Shown: piece after piece, positions 50,541-60,042 of the stretch
How the letters are laid out: each line of letters begins with the position of its first letter
Position numbering within the stretch: position 1 is the stretch's first letter
The notes under the pieces: generated by a model
What the model saw: the letters and a program-made list of their open reading frames with translations, nothing else
Told to the model about the DNA's origin: nothing
Database searches by the model: none
Made by a program: the position numbers and the translations under genes
Source: Modestobacter italicus
Lineage (GTDB): Bacteria; Actinomycetota; Actinomycetes; Mycobacteriales; Geodermatophilaceae
DNA length: 64,000 nt
Direction of reading: 5' to 3'
NCBI RefSeq assembly: GCF_000306785.1
Contig: NC_017955.1
Location: 434,001 to 498,000, forward strand

Positions 50541-52688
50541 TCACGTGTAGACGTGAACCCAGTCAACGTAGAGGTCGGAGACGTTGCCGGTCGCGGTGAG
50601 GTCGATGGGCCAGCCGCCGCCCAGCGCCAGGTCGATCATGAAGAAGAACGGGTCGGAGTGGTGGTCCTGCAGGCCGTCGATCTTCGCGACCTGCTTGCCG
50701 TCGATGTAGTAGACGGCTCCCGTGGGGACGATCCGGACGCCGTAGGTGTGCCAGCTCATCGCCCAGTCGGAGAAGCCGTTGTCCTCCTTGCAGTCCACGA
50801 CGTCGCCGACGTCCTCACCGTCGACCCAGTTGTGCAGCGCGTGGCAGCTGCCCGCGGTGTTGTGGCCGTAGAGCTCGACGGCGTCGATCTCGCCGGAGCT
50901 GTTGCTGGTGGTGGTGGCGCTGTCGGTGTCCAGCATCCAGAAGGCGGGCCACGTCCCGGCCCCGGGCGCGCCGAGCATCCGGGTCTCGTAGTAGCCGTAC
51001 TGGGCGGCGAAGCCACCCCCGCCGACGGTCAGCGAGGACAGGATGCCGCCGAGGTGCTGCTGTCCGTAGGGAGCGGGGACGTCGCGGCCTCCGATCGGCT
51101 CCGCGCGGATGCGCAGGTAGTCCTCGCCGACGGTGGAGATGTTCCCGGCGCCGTCGGCGGGGTCGGCGAAGACCGCGTCGCCGAACTCTGACGTGCCCCA
51201 GTAGGCGGGCTTGGTGGCTGCGTAGGTCGCCCCGGCGCCCGTCTGGGTGATCGACAGCGGGTCGGTGAACTCCTCGTCCCACTGCAGGGTCATGCCCTCG
51301 GGGGCGTGACCGGCTGCGGGCTGGGCGATGCCGGCGCTGTTGTACAGCTGGACGAAGAGGGCCGGTGTCGACCCGGCCGCCGGGCCGCTCGCGGTGACCT
51401 GCACGGTGAGCGGGCCCTGAGGGAGCCTCGTCGTGTCGAAGCTCAGGGTCGCGCGCCCGTCCGCACCGGCCGTGCCCGAGGCGACGGGCTGGACAGCGCC
51501 GTCTGCCGCCGTGCCGAGGCCGAGTGATGCGCTGACCTGGAGCTCTGTCGTGGCGTCGGCAGCCACCACGATGGTCGCCACGCCGTCCACCGTCGAGCTG
51601 GGCGAGGGGCAGACGAGCGTGAGCCTGCCGACCTGCGGCGTAGCCACCGGGACGGCGGACGACTCGCAGGATGCTGGAGCGGCTGAGCTGGTCGAGTACC
51701 CGTCCTCCACCGGCCAGCGCGGAGGAGTGGTCCCCGTCTCGTGGAAGACGACTTCGCGCAGTCCGATGACCGCGGCCGGGATGGTCTTCTCCAGCTCCAC
51801 CCGCACGGAGCGGGCCATCCGCGGCATGAAGGCGATCGTGGTCGCCTGGCCGGTGCCGCCGGCGATCCCGGAGACCACCACCGTGCTGCCGTCGTCGAAG
51901 ACCAGTTGGCCGTGCAGCGGTGCCGCCGCCGAGTTGGCGGGGTCGAACGTCGTCTGCGAGGGGCCGAAGAGCTGGACGCTGGCCAGCTCGCGCGGGGAGT
52001 CCCAGCCGAGCTGGACCTCAGCGGTCGGGTCACCGGTGGGCGCGAGCCACTCCTGGCCGGTCGCGCCTCCGGCGACGTCGCCGTCCACCAGTGCACTCGC
52101 CTGACCGGGAGCCGTCGGGGTCGCCTGCGCGGTGACCGAGGAGCCGTGGTCAGGACCGGAGCCGTCGACGGACAGCGCCGCCAGGCTGACCGACGTCGCG
52201 CCGTCCGGGACGTCGGCGATCGTCAGCCGGGCCGAGGACGTCGTCCGGCCCGGGAAGTCGACGACCGCGTCGCCGGTCTCGTCGGCGGTCAGCAGCAGCG
52301 CGCCGGCTCCACCGAAGGTCAGGGTGGCGGTTGTGAAGGCCGTGCTGCCGTCCCCGGCCGCTCGGACCTCGACGTGGTCCACCCGGGTCGGCCTGGACCA
52401 CGTCAGCTCGACCCAGGCGCCCCTGGTCTGCCCGTCGGTCTGCCAGACCACCGGCCGCTTGGCGACGTCCGCGGACGACGCCTCGTCGCTCCCGCTGATC
52501 AGGGCGGCCGAGTTGGACGTGGGTGTCTCCGAGGACGCGCGGACCCGGACATCGGCTGTCCGGTTGACGTGGACGATCACTCCTACGAGCACCGCCAGGA
52601 CGGCCACTGCCGCGCCGATGACGGCGACGGTTCTCCGTTTCGTCTGGACCACCCCGTGAACACTCGAGCCGCGGACACGCACACCCAC
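50541..52688 (-). CDS. Large membrane-anchored GH16 hydrolase with carbohydrate-binding-like domains
   Basis: 715 residues. GTG 52688 or GTG 52652 may start it. One span (about 19-40: VAVIGAAVAVLAVLVGVIVHV) anchors it. Residues about 55-170 and 185-320 look like two discoidin-type beta-sandwich domains (WVELTWSRPTRVDHVEVRA; VQLGWDSPRELASVQLFG). A Ser/Thr/Ala-rich middle region and an Ig-like strand set follow. The C-terminal GH16 domain has ILSSLTVGGGGFAAQYGYYETRM and the active site E600-I-D602-A-V-E605, ending DLYVDWVHVYT. Of the three GH16 genes in the window it is the largest. Divergent from the polymerase at 52861. Confidence 0.88.
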   Translation of the reverse strand: MGVRVRGSSVHGVVQTKRRTVAVIGAAVAVLAVLVGVIVHVNRTADVRVRASSETPTSNSAALISGSDEASSADVAKRPVVWQTDGQTRGAWVELTWSRPTRVDHVEVRAAGDGSTAFTTATLTFGGAGALLLTADETGDAVVDFPGRTTSSARLTIADVPDGATSVSLAALSVDGSGPDHGSSVTAQATPTAPGQASALVDGDVAGGATGQEWLAPTGDPTAEVQLGWDSPRELASVQLFGPSQTTFDPANSAAAPLHGQLVFDDGSTVVVSGIAGGTGQATTIAFMPRMARSVRVELEKTIPAAVIGLREVVFHETGTTPPRWPVEDGYSTSSAAPASCESSAVPVATPQVGRLTLVCPSPSSTVDGVATIVVAADATTELQVSASLGLGTAADGAVQPVASGTAGADGRATLSFDTTRLPQGPLTVQVTASGPAAGSTPALFVQLYNSAGIAQPAAGHAPEGMTLQWDEEFTDPLSITQTGAGATYAATKPAYWGTSEFGDAVFADPADGAGNISTVGEDYLRIRAEPIGGRDVPAPYGQQHLGGILSSLTVGGGGFAAQYGYYETRMLGAPGAGTWPAFWMLDTDSATTTSNSSGEIDAVELYGHNTAGSCHALHNWVDGEDVGDVVDCKEDNGFSDWAMSWHTYGVRIVPTGAVYYIDGKQVAKIDGLQDHHSDPFFFMIDLALGGGWPIDLTATGNVSDLYVDWVHVYT

Positions 52689-52860
52689 CGGTGGGTCGCG
52701 GACAGCCCTGTCGCGTACACCTCGGACACCGTCCTGGAGGCCGCGAGCCTACCTGTCTGGTCTCGGCGCGGACGGCCCGCTGTCGCTACACTGCCGAGCG
52801 GTCACGGAGGGACACCAGTCGGGCGCCTGCCGCTGGCTGCGGCGAGGCAGGGGAGGCCCG

Positions 52861-54216
52861 ATGACCACTCTCACGCTGGTCACCCTGGCGGTCGTCCTCT
52901 ACGGGGCCCTCAGCGGCCGGGGATACGGGCGTGCACTCGCCTTGGGCGGTGCGACCCCCATCGGGGCGGCCGTCGTCTTCGGAGACACCGCCGTGCCGAC
53001 GTTCTACTTCGTCGCACTGGGGGCCGCGGCCGGGCTCGCCCTGGGACTCCTCATCCGCTCCCGCAGGTTCCAGTCCCTCGACGCTCCGAGGATCCCCGGG
53101 GTCGCCGCGCTCGTGCTTCTGACCCTCTGGGCGGTGCTGATCACGCTCGCCGCGCCCCTGCTCTTCGACGGGCTGAGCGTCTTGGCGCCGGGCGGTGGAG
53201 AGAGCCGGCTCTCCGCCGGAGTTCTGTCGTCGTCCAACGTCGCTCAGATCGTCTACCTGGTGCTCGGCGTGTGCGTCGTCGTCTTCCTCGCCCGGTCCCC
53301 GCGGACGGTGCCGCAGATCATCGGCACCGCGGCCGGCCTGGCGACCATGCTCTCCTTCTGGGCCTACCTGCATGCGACCTTCGGAGTTCCCTATCCGCTC
53401 GGGTTCTTCGACAACTCCCCGGCGTTCGTCTTCATCGAGACTGCACCCGGCAACGTGCAGCGGTTCCGCGGGATCTTCTCCGAGCCGGCGGGTCTTGCCA
53501 CGTCGTCCCTGGTCACGGCCGCTTACATGTTCTCCCGCGCCCCGCAGGTCCGGGCGCTGCGCAGGCTCGGCGTGCTGCTCGTCGCGGCGATCGCGCTGTA
53601 CCTGGCCGTGATCTCCACATCGGGGACCTTCCTCGTCGCCGGACTCGCACTCCTGCTGCTGTCCGTCGTCGTCTTCCTCAGCAGGTTCGTGCTGAAGCGC
53701 GGGCCGCTCAACCCCCTCAGCGTGACCACGGCCTGCGCCGCGGTCATAGCCTCGCTGTGGCTGCTGCCGATCGTGGCCGCCGCGATCGAGCGAGGCGTCA
53801 GCGAGAAGGTTGCGTCGTCGTCCTACTCGGACCGCTCCGGTGCCGACACGGCGTCCTATGAACTGCTCTTCCGGACCTTCGGTCTGGGCGTCGGCCTCGG
53901 GTCGAACCGGCCCTCGTCATTCCTGGCGGCACTGCTCAGCACGCTGGGCATCGTCGGCACGGTGCTCTTCGCCATCGCGGTCGGCACGCTCATCCGGCAG
54001 GGCTACGGCGTCCGCGCGTTCCGACCCGTGGTGTGGGCGCTGACGGCCCTGCTCATCTCGAAGTTCGTCAGCGGTCCGGACCTCGCCGACACCAGCGGGA
54101 TCCTGTGGATGTCCCTCGGTGTGCTGGCGCATGCAGCCGTGACACGGCGAGCCGGGGGCAGCGCCACCGGATCAAGAGCGGGTCAGGTCGCCGTCTGGCC
54201 CGCGAGGACGGTCTGA
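52861..54216 (+). CDS. Wzy-like O-antigen polymerase, second copy
   Basis: 451 residues with about eleven spans. FSEPAGLATSSLVTAAYMF and LAVISTSGTFLVAGLALLLLSV are the ligase-domain-like segments (T-S-G replaces the S-R-S-G of the copy at 29537), followed by TASYELLFRTFGLGVGLGSNRPSSFLAALLST. The E-P-A-G motif in the outer loop is typical for EpsK/ExoQ-like polymerases. It should polymerise the second locus's repeat unit. The end overlaps the convergent Wzz-like gene by 34 bases. Confidence 0.8.
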   Translation: MTTLTLVTLAVVLYGALSGRGYGRALALGGATPIGAAVVFGDTAVPTFYFVALGAAAGLALGLLIRSRRFQSLDAPRIPGVAALVLLTLWAVLITLAAPLLFDGLSVLAPGGGESRLSAGVLSSSNVAQIVYLVLGVCVVVFLARSPRTVPQIIGTAAGLATMLSFWAYLHATFGVPYPLGFFDNSPAFVFIETAPGNVQRFRGIFSEPAGLATSSLVTAAYMFSRAPQVRALRRLGVLLVAAIALYLAVISTSGTFLVAGLALLLLSVVVFLSRFVLKRGPLNPLSVTTACAAVIASLWLLPIVAAAIERGVSEKVASSSYSDRSGADTASYELLFRTFGLGVGLGSNRPSSFLAALLSTLGIVGTVLFAIAVGTLIRQGYGVRAFRPVVWALTALLISKFVSGPDLADTSGILWMSLGVLAHAAVTRRAGGSATGSRAGQVAVWPARTV

Positions 54217-55532
54217 CCGCTGGTCCCACCCAGGTCCAGATCACGGACGTGGTCGAGCGCGACGCTGATCGACGTCACCCGTACACCGGCCAGCAACTCG
54301 AGTGCGAACAGGAACTCCGACCGCTTCGTCGCGCCGGACTCCACGACGACCAGGCTGTTGCCGGCGAGTGCTGCGGCGACGGCGGACTCGGAGCGCTCGA
54401 CGAGCGGGGGGCAACTCAAGATCACGTAGTCGAAGCGCGCGGACAGGTCGTCGAGCATGTCGCGCATGGCGCTGGTGCTCAGGCGCTGCGCGGAGGACGG
54501 GTCCACGGTTCCGGTCGTCAACTCGTAGACGTGATCGGCGCTGGCCACGCTGATCACCTCGTCCACCGAGCTGGTGCCGTTCAGCACGTCTGCCACACCG
54601 GGCCGGAGCTCGGTGGCGTCGTTCTTCCGGTCCCGGTGCCTGCTGCCGGAGGAGCGGAGGTCGACGTCGGCGATGACGACGGTCGAGCCGATCTCGCCTA
54701 GGGCCGCGGCCAGCTGGCGCGCGACCCCCTGGGCGTCGGACGCGGACGTGACGCCGGCGACCGCGATGACTCCTCGGGCCTGGGTTCCGAACTGCAGGTT
54801 GGCCCGGAGGTTGCGGAAGGACTCCACCCGGGCATCGGAGGCGGAGACTCCGCGGGCACGCCGCGCCCGCCCGGTCGGGATCGAGGTCAGCGTGGCCAGT
54901 GCGGGAGACCGGGGAAGGTCGGCGAAGGTGCGGATCCGGGTGTCGAGCGCGTCGGCCACCACCACGATGGCCAGGCCCAGGACGAGGCCCACCACGATCC
55001 CGATCAGCAGGTTGTTCCGCGGACGCGGTGTCGTTGCGACCTCGGGCTGGGCGGCCGGTTCGACCACGGTCAGCTGTACCGGCGACGCGACGCCGGGCGC
55101 GTCGAGGACCTGAGCCTCCACCGTCAGCGCCTCAGCCACAGCGTTGGCCCGCTCCGCGACGAGGGCGGCGTCGCTGCCGCTCGCCTCGATGTCGATGATC
55201 GCCGTCTCCGGGCGGGCGACCGAGGTCACCGACCGCCGCAGGTCCTCGGTGTCGGTGCCTGCACCCAGGGTGGCGGCGGCTCGGTCGAGCACAGTGGCCG
55301 TCGTCGCGAGGTCGGCGTACGTGGGGGTCCGCTGCATGGCGAAGACGTTGCCCTGTTGGAGATCGCCGGGCGACGCATCCCCGACGGTCGCCACGACGAC
55401 CGTTGCCCGGGCGTAGTACGCCGGGGTCGTGGCGAACGACGCGGCGATGGCCGCGCCGGCTCCGAGGAGGGTCAGCAGCACGACGACCCACCAGCCGCGA
55501 CGGAGAACCCTCAGGTAGTCGTGCAGGATCAC
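54183..55532 (-). CDS. Wzz/BY-kinase-like protein with degenerate nucleotide-binding motifs
   Basis: 449 residues. Wzz part: DYLRVLRRGWWVVVLLTLLGAGAA (first span) and a second span at about 175-197 (NLLIGIVVGLVLGLAIVVVA). The C-terminal part from about 235 has the fold markers of BY-kinases (VESFRNLRANLQF, IADVDLRSSGSR, FDYVILSCPPLV), but Walker A, normally S-x-x-PGEGKS, reads GVTSASDAQGVA without Lys, and Walker B has Ser where Asp is usual. There is no Tyr-rich tail. ATP hydrolysis is therefore unlikely; the domain may be structural or regulatory. Minus strand, convergent with Wzy; divergent start near the flippase. Confidence 0.85.
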   Translation of the reverse strand: MILHDYLRVLRRGWWVVVLLTLLGAGAAIAASFATTPAYYARATVVVATVGDASPGDLQQGNVFAMQRTPTYADLATTATVLDRAAATLGAGTDTEDLRRSVTSVARPETAIIDIEASGSDAALVAERANAVAEALTVEAQVLDAPGVASPVQLTVVEPAAQPEVATTPRPRNNLLIGIVVGLVLGLAIVVVADALDTRIRTFADLPRSPALATLTSIPTGRARRARGVSASDARVESFRNLRANLQFGTQARGVIAVAGVTSASDAQGVARQLAAALGEIGSTVVIADVDLRSSGSRHRDRKNDATELRPGVADVLNGTSSVDEVISVASADHVYELTTGTVDPSSAQRLSTSAMRDMLDDLSARFDYVILSCPPLVERSESAVAAALAGNSLVVVESGATKRSEFLFALELLAGVRVTSISVALDHVRDLDLGGTSGQTVLAGQTAT

Positions 55533-55854
55533 CGGGCTACTTCCTGTGGGCCAGGGCGGATGCCGTGGTCAAGGGTCTGCGCGACGTCTGCGTCGTCGGC
55601 GGACCCTAACAGAGAGAGGAGGTCAGCCCGGTTGGGTCGGTCCGGGACCGGCGCTCGACCCGAACCACGGTCACGGCAGCTGGTCGCGGGAGGCGGCTGC
55701 GTATCGTGACCGGCCGACGGACGCCGACCTTGCCGGATCCCGCAGCGTCGCAGGTCCGGACCCCGTCCCACGGTCGCCGTGGGACGGTCCCGGGCTCATG
55801 GTGGCAGTTGTCCCCGCCCATCCCGCGCGGTACCGGCACGACTGGAGGGGCCGC

Positions 55855-57186
55855 ATGTCCGACACCGGTGGGTTCCGGCGCGCGATGCTCGTGATGACCG
55901 CGTCGAGCATGCTCGTGCCCGTCGTGGGCATCGTGACCGCGCCGATACTGGCGCAGGCCCTGGGCGTCGCCGGCCGGGGCGAGGCCGCCGCCGTGATCGC
56001 TCCCAACCTCCTGGTGGTGAGCGTTGCCACGCTGGGTCTGCCCGAGGCCCTGACCTACCACCTGGCCAAGCGCCCGCACTCCTCCCGGGTGGCGCTGTGG
56101 TGGGCAAGCCTGTTCAGCGCCGTCCTCGGTGCCGCCTGCCTCATCGGGGTGTTCTTCGCCGCGTCGTTCCTGTCAGCAGGTGACGCGGACCTCGCCGACC
56201 TCATGGTGCTGGGGACCGCACTGGCCATCCCCGCCCTGTTCGTGAACCTGCTCCGCGGGGCGGCGTCGGGCAGGCAGATGTGGACCGCGGTCGCGATGGA
56301 ACGGATCACGAACTCGCTGCTCCGTCTCGTGGTCCTCGCCGCCCTGGCGCTCACCGGGCACCTGGACGTGCTGAGCGCGGTCCTGGTGATGACCATCGCG
56401 CCCATCGTCGCCGGCGCGGTCTACTGGAAGCTCGCGCTGGCCCCGCCGCTGCCACCGGCGGAGCCCGGACCGCAGGTCCACATGGCGTCCGCGCTTCTGA
56501 GCTTCGGGTCCAAGATCTGGCTGGGTGCGGTCGCCAGCATGCTCATGGCCCGGCTCAGCCAGCTGCTGGTGATCCCGCTGTCCGACGCCACCCAGCTCGG
56601 GATCCTCGTCGTCGCGATCACGATCTCCGACGTCCCCTTCATCGTCGCCCAGACCGTGCGGGACGTCGTCTTCGGGGCCGACAGCGCCCGAGCTGACCCG
56701 GAGCGCCTCGCCCTGACCGCCCGGCTGGCGACGCTGATCGCCCTGACCGGTTCACTGGTGCTCGGTGGGTCGTTGCCCTTCTGGATCAGCACGTTGTTCG
56801 GCGAGGGGTTCGACGGGGCCATCGGGCCGACCTGGCTGCTGCTGGCCAGCTCCGTGATCAGCGTCCCGGGTCTGATCGCCGGGGCCGGGCTGGCCTCTGC
56901 CGGTAGACCCGGGCTCCGCTCCGTGGCGCTCATCGTGGCCCTGGTGACCAACCTGATCGGCATCGTCGTGCTGACGCCAGCCCTCGGTGCCGTAGGCGCT
57001 GCGACGGCGGCCTTGATGGGAAGTGCCCTGTCGACCGCCTTCGGCGTGCTCATGGTGGCGCGGCTGCTGTCGATGCCCTCGGCCGCCTTCGTGCTGCCTC
57101 GTCGATCGGACATCGCGGTGCTGGTCTCCGAGGGCATGCGTGTCGTCCGGCGGGTCGGCCCGCGACGGAGCCGGCAGCCGCGGTGA
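55855..57186 (+). CDS. Wzx-like flippase, third in the window
   Basis: 443 residues from ATG at 55855 (GGAGGGG upstream). About twelve to thirteen spans: AMLVMTASSMLVPVVGIVTAPILAQAL, LLRLVVLAALALTG, FGSKIWLGAVASMLMARLSQLLVIPLSDATQLG (a typical Wzx loop), VAQTVRDVVFG and LVLGGSLPFWISTLFGEGF. It exports the lipid-linked repeat of the second locus. A frame from 55546 exists upstream, but it has no ribosome site and would overlap the divergent gene's leader. Confidence 0.85.
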   Translation: MSDTGGFRRAMLVMTASSMLVPVVGIVTAPILAQALGVAGRGEAAAVIAPNLLVVSVATLGLPEALTYHLAKRPHSSRVALWWASLFSAVLGAACLIGVFFAASFLSAGDADLADLMVLGTALAIPALFVNLLRGAASGRQMWTAVAMERITNSLLRLVVLAALALTGHLDVLSAVLVMTIAPIVAGAVYWKLALAPPLPPAEPGPQVHMASALLSFGSKIWLGAVASMLMARLSQLLVIPLSDATQLGILVVAITISDVPFIVAQTVRDVVFGADSARADPERLALTARLATLIALTGSLVLGGSLPFWISTLFGEGFDGAIGPTWLLLASSVISVPGLIAGAGLASAGRPGLRSVALIVALVTNLIGIVVLTPALGAVGAATAALMGSALSTAFGVLMVARLLSMPSAAFVLPRRSDIAVLVSEGMRVVRRVGPRRSRQPR

Positions 57187-57827
57187 GCCGACCACCCGGA
57201 CGCTCTCGGGATCGTCGACCTGGTGGGTCGCGGCCTCGAGTCGGCGGTGGAGCTCACGGCAGTGCATCGCTCGAGGCAGCCTCGGCGTCCCTGTCGGCCT
57301 TGCCCCCGGAGCGCCAGCGGTCGGCCTGGTCGCGGGTCTGTTGTTCACAGCGCAGACGGGACATGGCGATGGCGTGCAGAGCTCGGTCGAGTTGCCGTCG
57401 CCGCGGGTGAGCCGGTAGCGGCGGTCCTGACCGAGGCCACAGGGATCGGGGCAGTGCCGGCGGGCATCGCAGAGGCAGCGCCGTTGCGTCAGCGGGTCAA
57501 CCGTGGCCTGGGGCAGGTGCTTGCGGACGCCGATGACGACCGCGACCGTCCCGCCAGCATGGACATGCGATCTCCTCCTGACCGGTGGCACGCCGAAGGC
57601 CTCGGTCCGGTGCAGCCAGGCAGGACTGTGACGGGACTCGCCAGCAGTCACTGGGAGTCAAGCTCCTGATCAGGTCAACGTCATCGGGCCGGGCCGGGCC
57701 GGGCCGGGCCGGGCCGGGCAGCGGCGGCAGACGGACGGTCCGCTCAAGGCACCAAGCCAGTCAGGCCGAGAGCCATGACCACTGCCACCGGCCGAAGACC
57801 AGCACACGAGTCCAGCCGAGCTCACGG
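57187..57827. other. Gene-free region with a GGGCC tandem repeat
   Basis: 640 bases between convergent genes. No supported frame; the frames present are Arg/Pro-rich with poor codon pattern. The only structure is the pentanucleotide run at 57686-57719. Confidence 0.45.
57686..57719 (+). repeat. GGGCC pentanucleotide tandem repeat, six copies plus a partial
   Basis: Six perfect GGGCC units from 57686 to 57715, then GGGC. Noncoding. Length is likely to vary between strains by slippage. Each unit contains self-complementary GGCC, so the transcript can fold; it may also work as a terminator element between the two convergent genes. Confidence 0.9.
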
Positions 57828-58778
57828 TCAGCCCAGGTCGCGCGTGTCCCGCTCCAGCTCCCGCAGTGCCCGTGCTGCTGCACTGGACTGATGGGCCCGG
57901 CGCTCGGTGACGTGCTTGTAGCGCTGTTGCAGGGCGTACTTCGTCTTGGCTCGGCCGGAGAGGCGTTGCCAATACTCGGCAGTCTGCGGATGATCCTTCA
58001 CGAACTGCGCATAGGGCTGGTGGTAATGGACTCCCCACGGGGGTAGCGCGGCATTCCACGGACGCGGGTCCGACATGAAGTGGATGATCCTGGGGCGCGC
58101 GATCTCGACCATCTGCGTGCCGAGCAAGAAGCCCGGGAAGTTCCAACTCATGGAGATCGGCTGCAGCCGCTTCCCGAGAACCAGGTTGATGGCGTCCTGG
58201 TCGAGGAAGTGGAGAAGACCGAGCTTGTCTCCGTACTCACGGAGGACGTCTGACCGCAGTCCTCCCAGATCTGCACGGCTGATGCGGAGTACGCCAGCGT
58301 TGATGTACCTGGCTCTGATCCCCGGGGGGATGCCACTGCTGTCCCACCAGCCGTCGATCCTCTTCTTCAGAGTGTTGCTCGACTCTCGGATGAAGACCAT
58401 CGGGTCGCGGACGCCGAGGGCTCCTCCCGTGGGGATCGGCGCCTCGACGAGTGGATCGATGTTCGCCACGACCTGCGTGTCCCCGTCGAGGTACAGCACC
58501 TCGTCGACGTGGGCTGGGAGGAACTCGTCGAGAAAGAGGCGCGAGTACGTGGGGTGGAGGCCGTTGAGGCGGTCCCTCGGAACGGACAGCAGCGTGATGC
58601 CAGAGCCCGCGCAGACTCGTTGGAAAGCGGACTCCTCGAGGGAGCTCCCGGAACCGAAGCACAGCACGTATATCTCGGTGTCCGGTGAGGTGTTCGCGCG
58701 AGCCTGGAGGGCGCTCACCACCGTGTGGAACAGGTAACCCGTCGTGGCGGTGTAACAGACAGCGTGGCGGCGCGCCAT
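57828..58778 (-). CDS. GT8-family glycosyltransferase
   Basis: 316 residues. AVCYTATTGYLFHTVVSALQ, then VDEVLYLDGDTQVVANIDPLV (D-G-D metal motif) and GALGVRDPM, RYINAGVLRISRADLG (N-A-G), LLHFLDQDAINLVLG and ISMSWNFPGFLLG; RIIHFMSDPRPWN supplies the late His. All are standard GT8 (LgtC/glycogenin-type) landmarks, so a retaining enzyme using UDP-galactose or UDP-glucose is expected. The basic C-terminal tail may lie at the membrane. It stands 85 bases downstream of the start of the GT4 gene's end. Confidence 0.9.
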   Translation of the reverse strand: MARRHAVCYTATTGYLFHTVVSALQARANTSPDTEIYVLCFGSGSSLEESAFQRVCAGSGITLLSVPRDRLNGLHPTYSRLFLDEFLPAHVDEVLYLDGDTQVVANIDPLVEAPIPTGGALGVRDPMVFIRESSNTLKKRIDGWWDSSGIPPGIRARYINAGVLRISRADLGGLRSDVLREYGDKLGLLHFLDQDAINLVLGKRLQPISMSWNFPGFLLGTQMVEIARPRIIHFMSDPRPWNAALPPWGVHYHQPYAQFVKDHPQTAEYWQRLSGRAKTKYALQQRYKHVTERRAHQSSAAARALRELERDTRDLG

Positions 58779-58863
58779 CAGGAGTTCCCCTTGTCGCTCA
58801 GCGGCTTGTTCCTGCGGGCTTCACATGGTGAGCGACGATCCGTTGGTCGCGGCCCGTCCTGGC

Positions 58864-60042
58864 TCATGGCGCACACGTCCGCCCGCGCCGCAGTTCTTCG
58901 TAGATCATGCGGTAGTCCGCTGACACGCGCCTGACGTTCAGGTCCGTCGACCGTAAGAGCGCCGCGTCCCCCAGTTCTTGCCGCGCGGCCGGGTCGTCCA
59001 GCAGGTGTCGAACTGCTGCGATCAACGCCGCTGGGTCGTTCGGTCCGACGAGCAGTCCGGCGGCACCTCCGGCAAGCAGCTCAGTCACGCCGTCTACTGC
59101 TGTGGCCACTATGGGCAGACCCGCTTCCATCGCCTCGACGAGCACCAGTGGAGCCGGGTCGCGACGTGACGGCAGTACGAAGACCGTGGCCGATGCAAGA
59201 AGTCGGCGAGGGTCGGGTTGGAAACCGAGAAAGTGCACATGGTCGGCGACGTCGGAGTTCGCTGCCGTTCTCCGTGGGAGATCCCAGTCGATGTTGCCGG
59301 CGAAGTACGTGTGAGCGCCGTGCGACCGGGCGACTTCCAGGGCAACCTCCACGAGGAGATCGGCTCCTTTGCGGTGAGAAACAGCCCCCACTGCGACGAG
59401 TGCTGGTTGCAGGAGGTCGATGGGCAGCCCAGCGTCCCTTGCCTGGCGTCTGACCGAGCCCACCGTTCCATTGAGGACCGTGCGGATCTTCCATCGGGGG
59501 AGCCCGCGCAGCCGCATCGACTCTGCGACCACCGAACTGACTCCGACGACTCGGTGGGCGGCGGCCATCAGGATGACTCCGCGCTGGTACTCGTTGTGCA
59601 CCGTCGCCACGACCTTCGTGCCGGTGCCAGCGACGGCGATCCTCGCGATGACTGTGGCGACCATGGTGTGGGCGTGCACGATGCAGGGGGTGAACTCGCG
59701 CACCAGTCGCCGGAAGCGGACGGTCGTGCGGACCAGAACGGCGACGCTTCGCGAACTGAAGTCGACCTCCACGACATCGACTCCGAAATCGCCGACGAGA
59801 TCGGTGAAGCCGCCTACGTTCGTGGCGACCATCACGTGATCGCCCTCCATCGACTGTTGGCAAGCAAGGTCGACGCAGACGTTGGAGATGCCGTCTCCCT
59901 TGTCCCCGAGACGGTTCACGGCGTGGAGGACACGGCGTCGACCTGCGTCGGTCGGCAACCTGCGCTCATGCCGCCTGACGATCGGCGCCACCGAGCGACG
60001 AACGAGGGACGCGACACGATCACTCCAACCGCCGGTCGTCAC
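58864..60042 (-). CDS. GT4 glycosyltransferase
   Basis: 392 residues from GTG at 60042; the longer frame to 60456 adds an unlikely extension. RRVLHAVNRLGDKGDGISNVCVDLACQ begins the GT domain at about residue 35, VHAHTMVATVIARIAVAG and VVATVHNEYQRGVILMAAAHRV follow. The donor half has PALVAVGAVSHRKGADLLVEVAL and SRRDPAPLVLVEAMEAGLPIVATAVDGV (E-x7-E type). No ribosome site is evident at 60042, so the start is uncertain. It lies on the same strand as the GT8 gene, probably one unit. Confidence 0.82.
   Translation of the reverse strand: MTTGGWSDRVASLVRRSVAPIVRRHERRLPTDAGRRRVLHAVNRLGDKGDGISNVCVDLACQQSMEGDHVMVATNVGGFTDLVGDFGVDVVEVDFSSRSVAVLVRTTVRFRRLVREFTPCIVHAHTMVATVIARIAVAGTGTKVVATVHNEYQRGVILMAAAHRVVGVSSVVAESMRLRGLPRWKIRTVLNGTVGSVRRQARDAGLPIDLLQPALVAVGAVSHRKGADLLVEVALEVARSHGAHTYFAGNIDWDLPRRTAANSDVADHVHFLGFQPDPRRLLASATVFVLPSRRDPAPLVLVEAMEAGLPIVATAVDGVTELLAGGAAGLLVGPNDPAALIAAVRHLLDDPAARQELGDAALLRSTDLNVRRVSADYRMIYEELRRGRTCAP

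Noticed and set aside
57223-57669. Plus-strand frame of 148 codons in the gene-free region
   Set aside because: No ribosome site, irregular third-position GC and no recognisable fold; runs toward the GGGCC repeat.
57686-57719. CRISPR-like array
   Set aside because: Five-base units without spacers; a simple tandem repeat.
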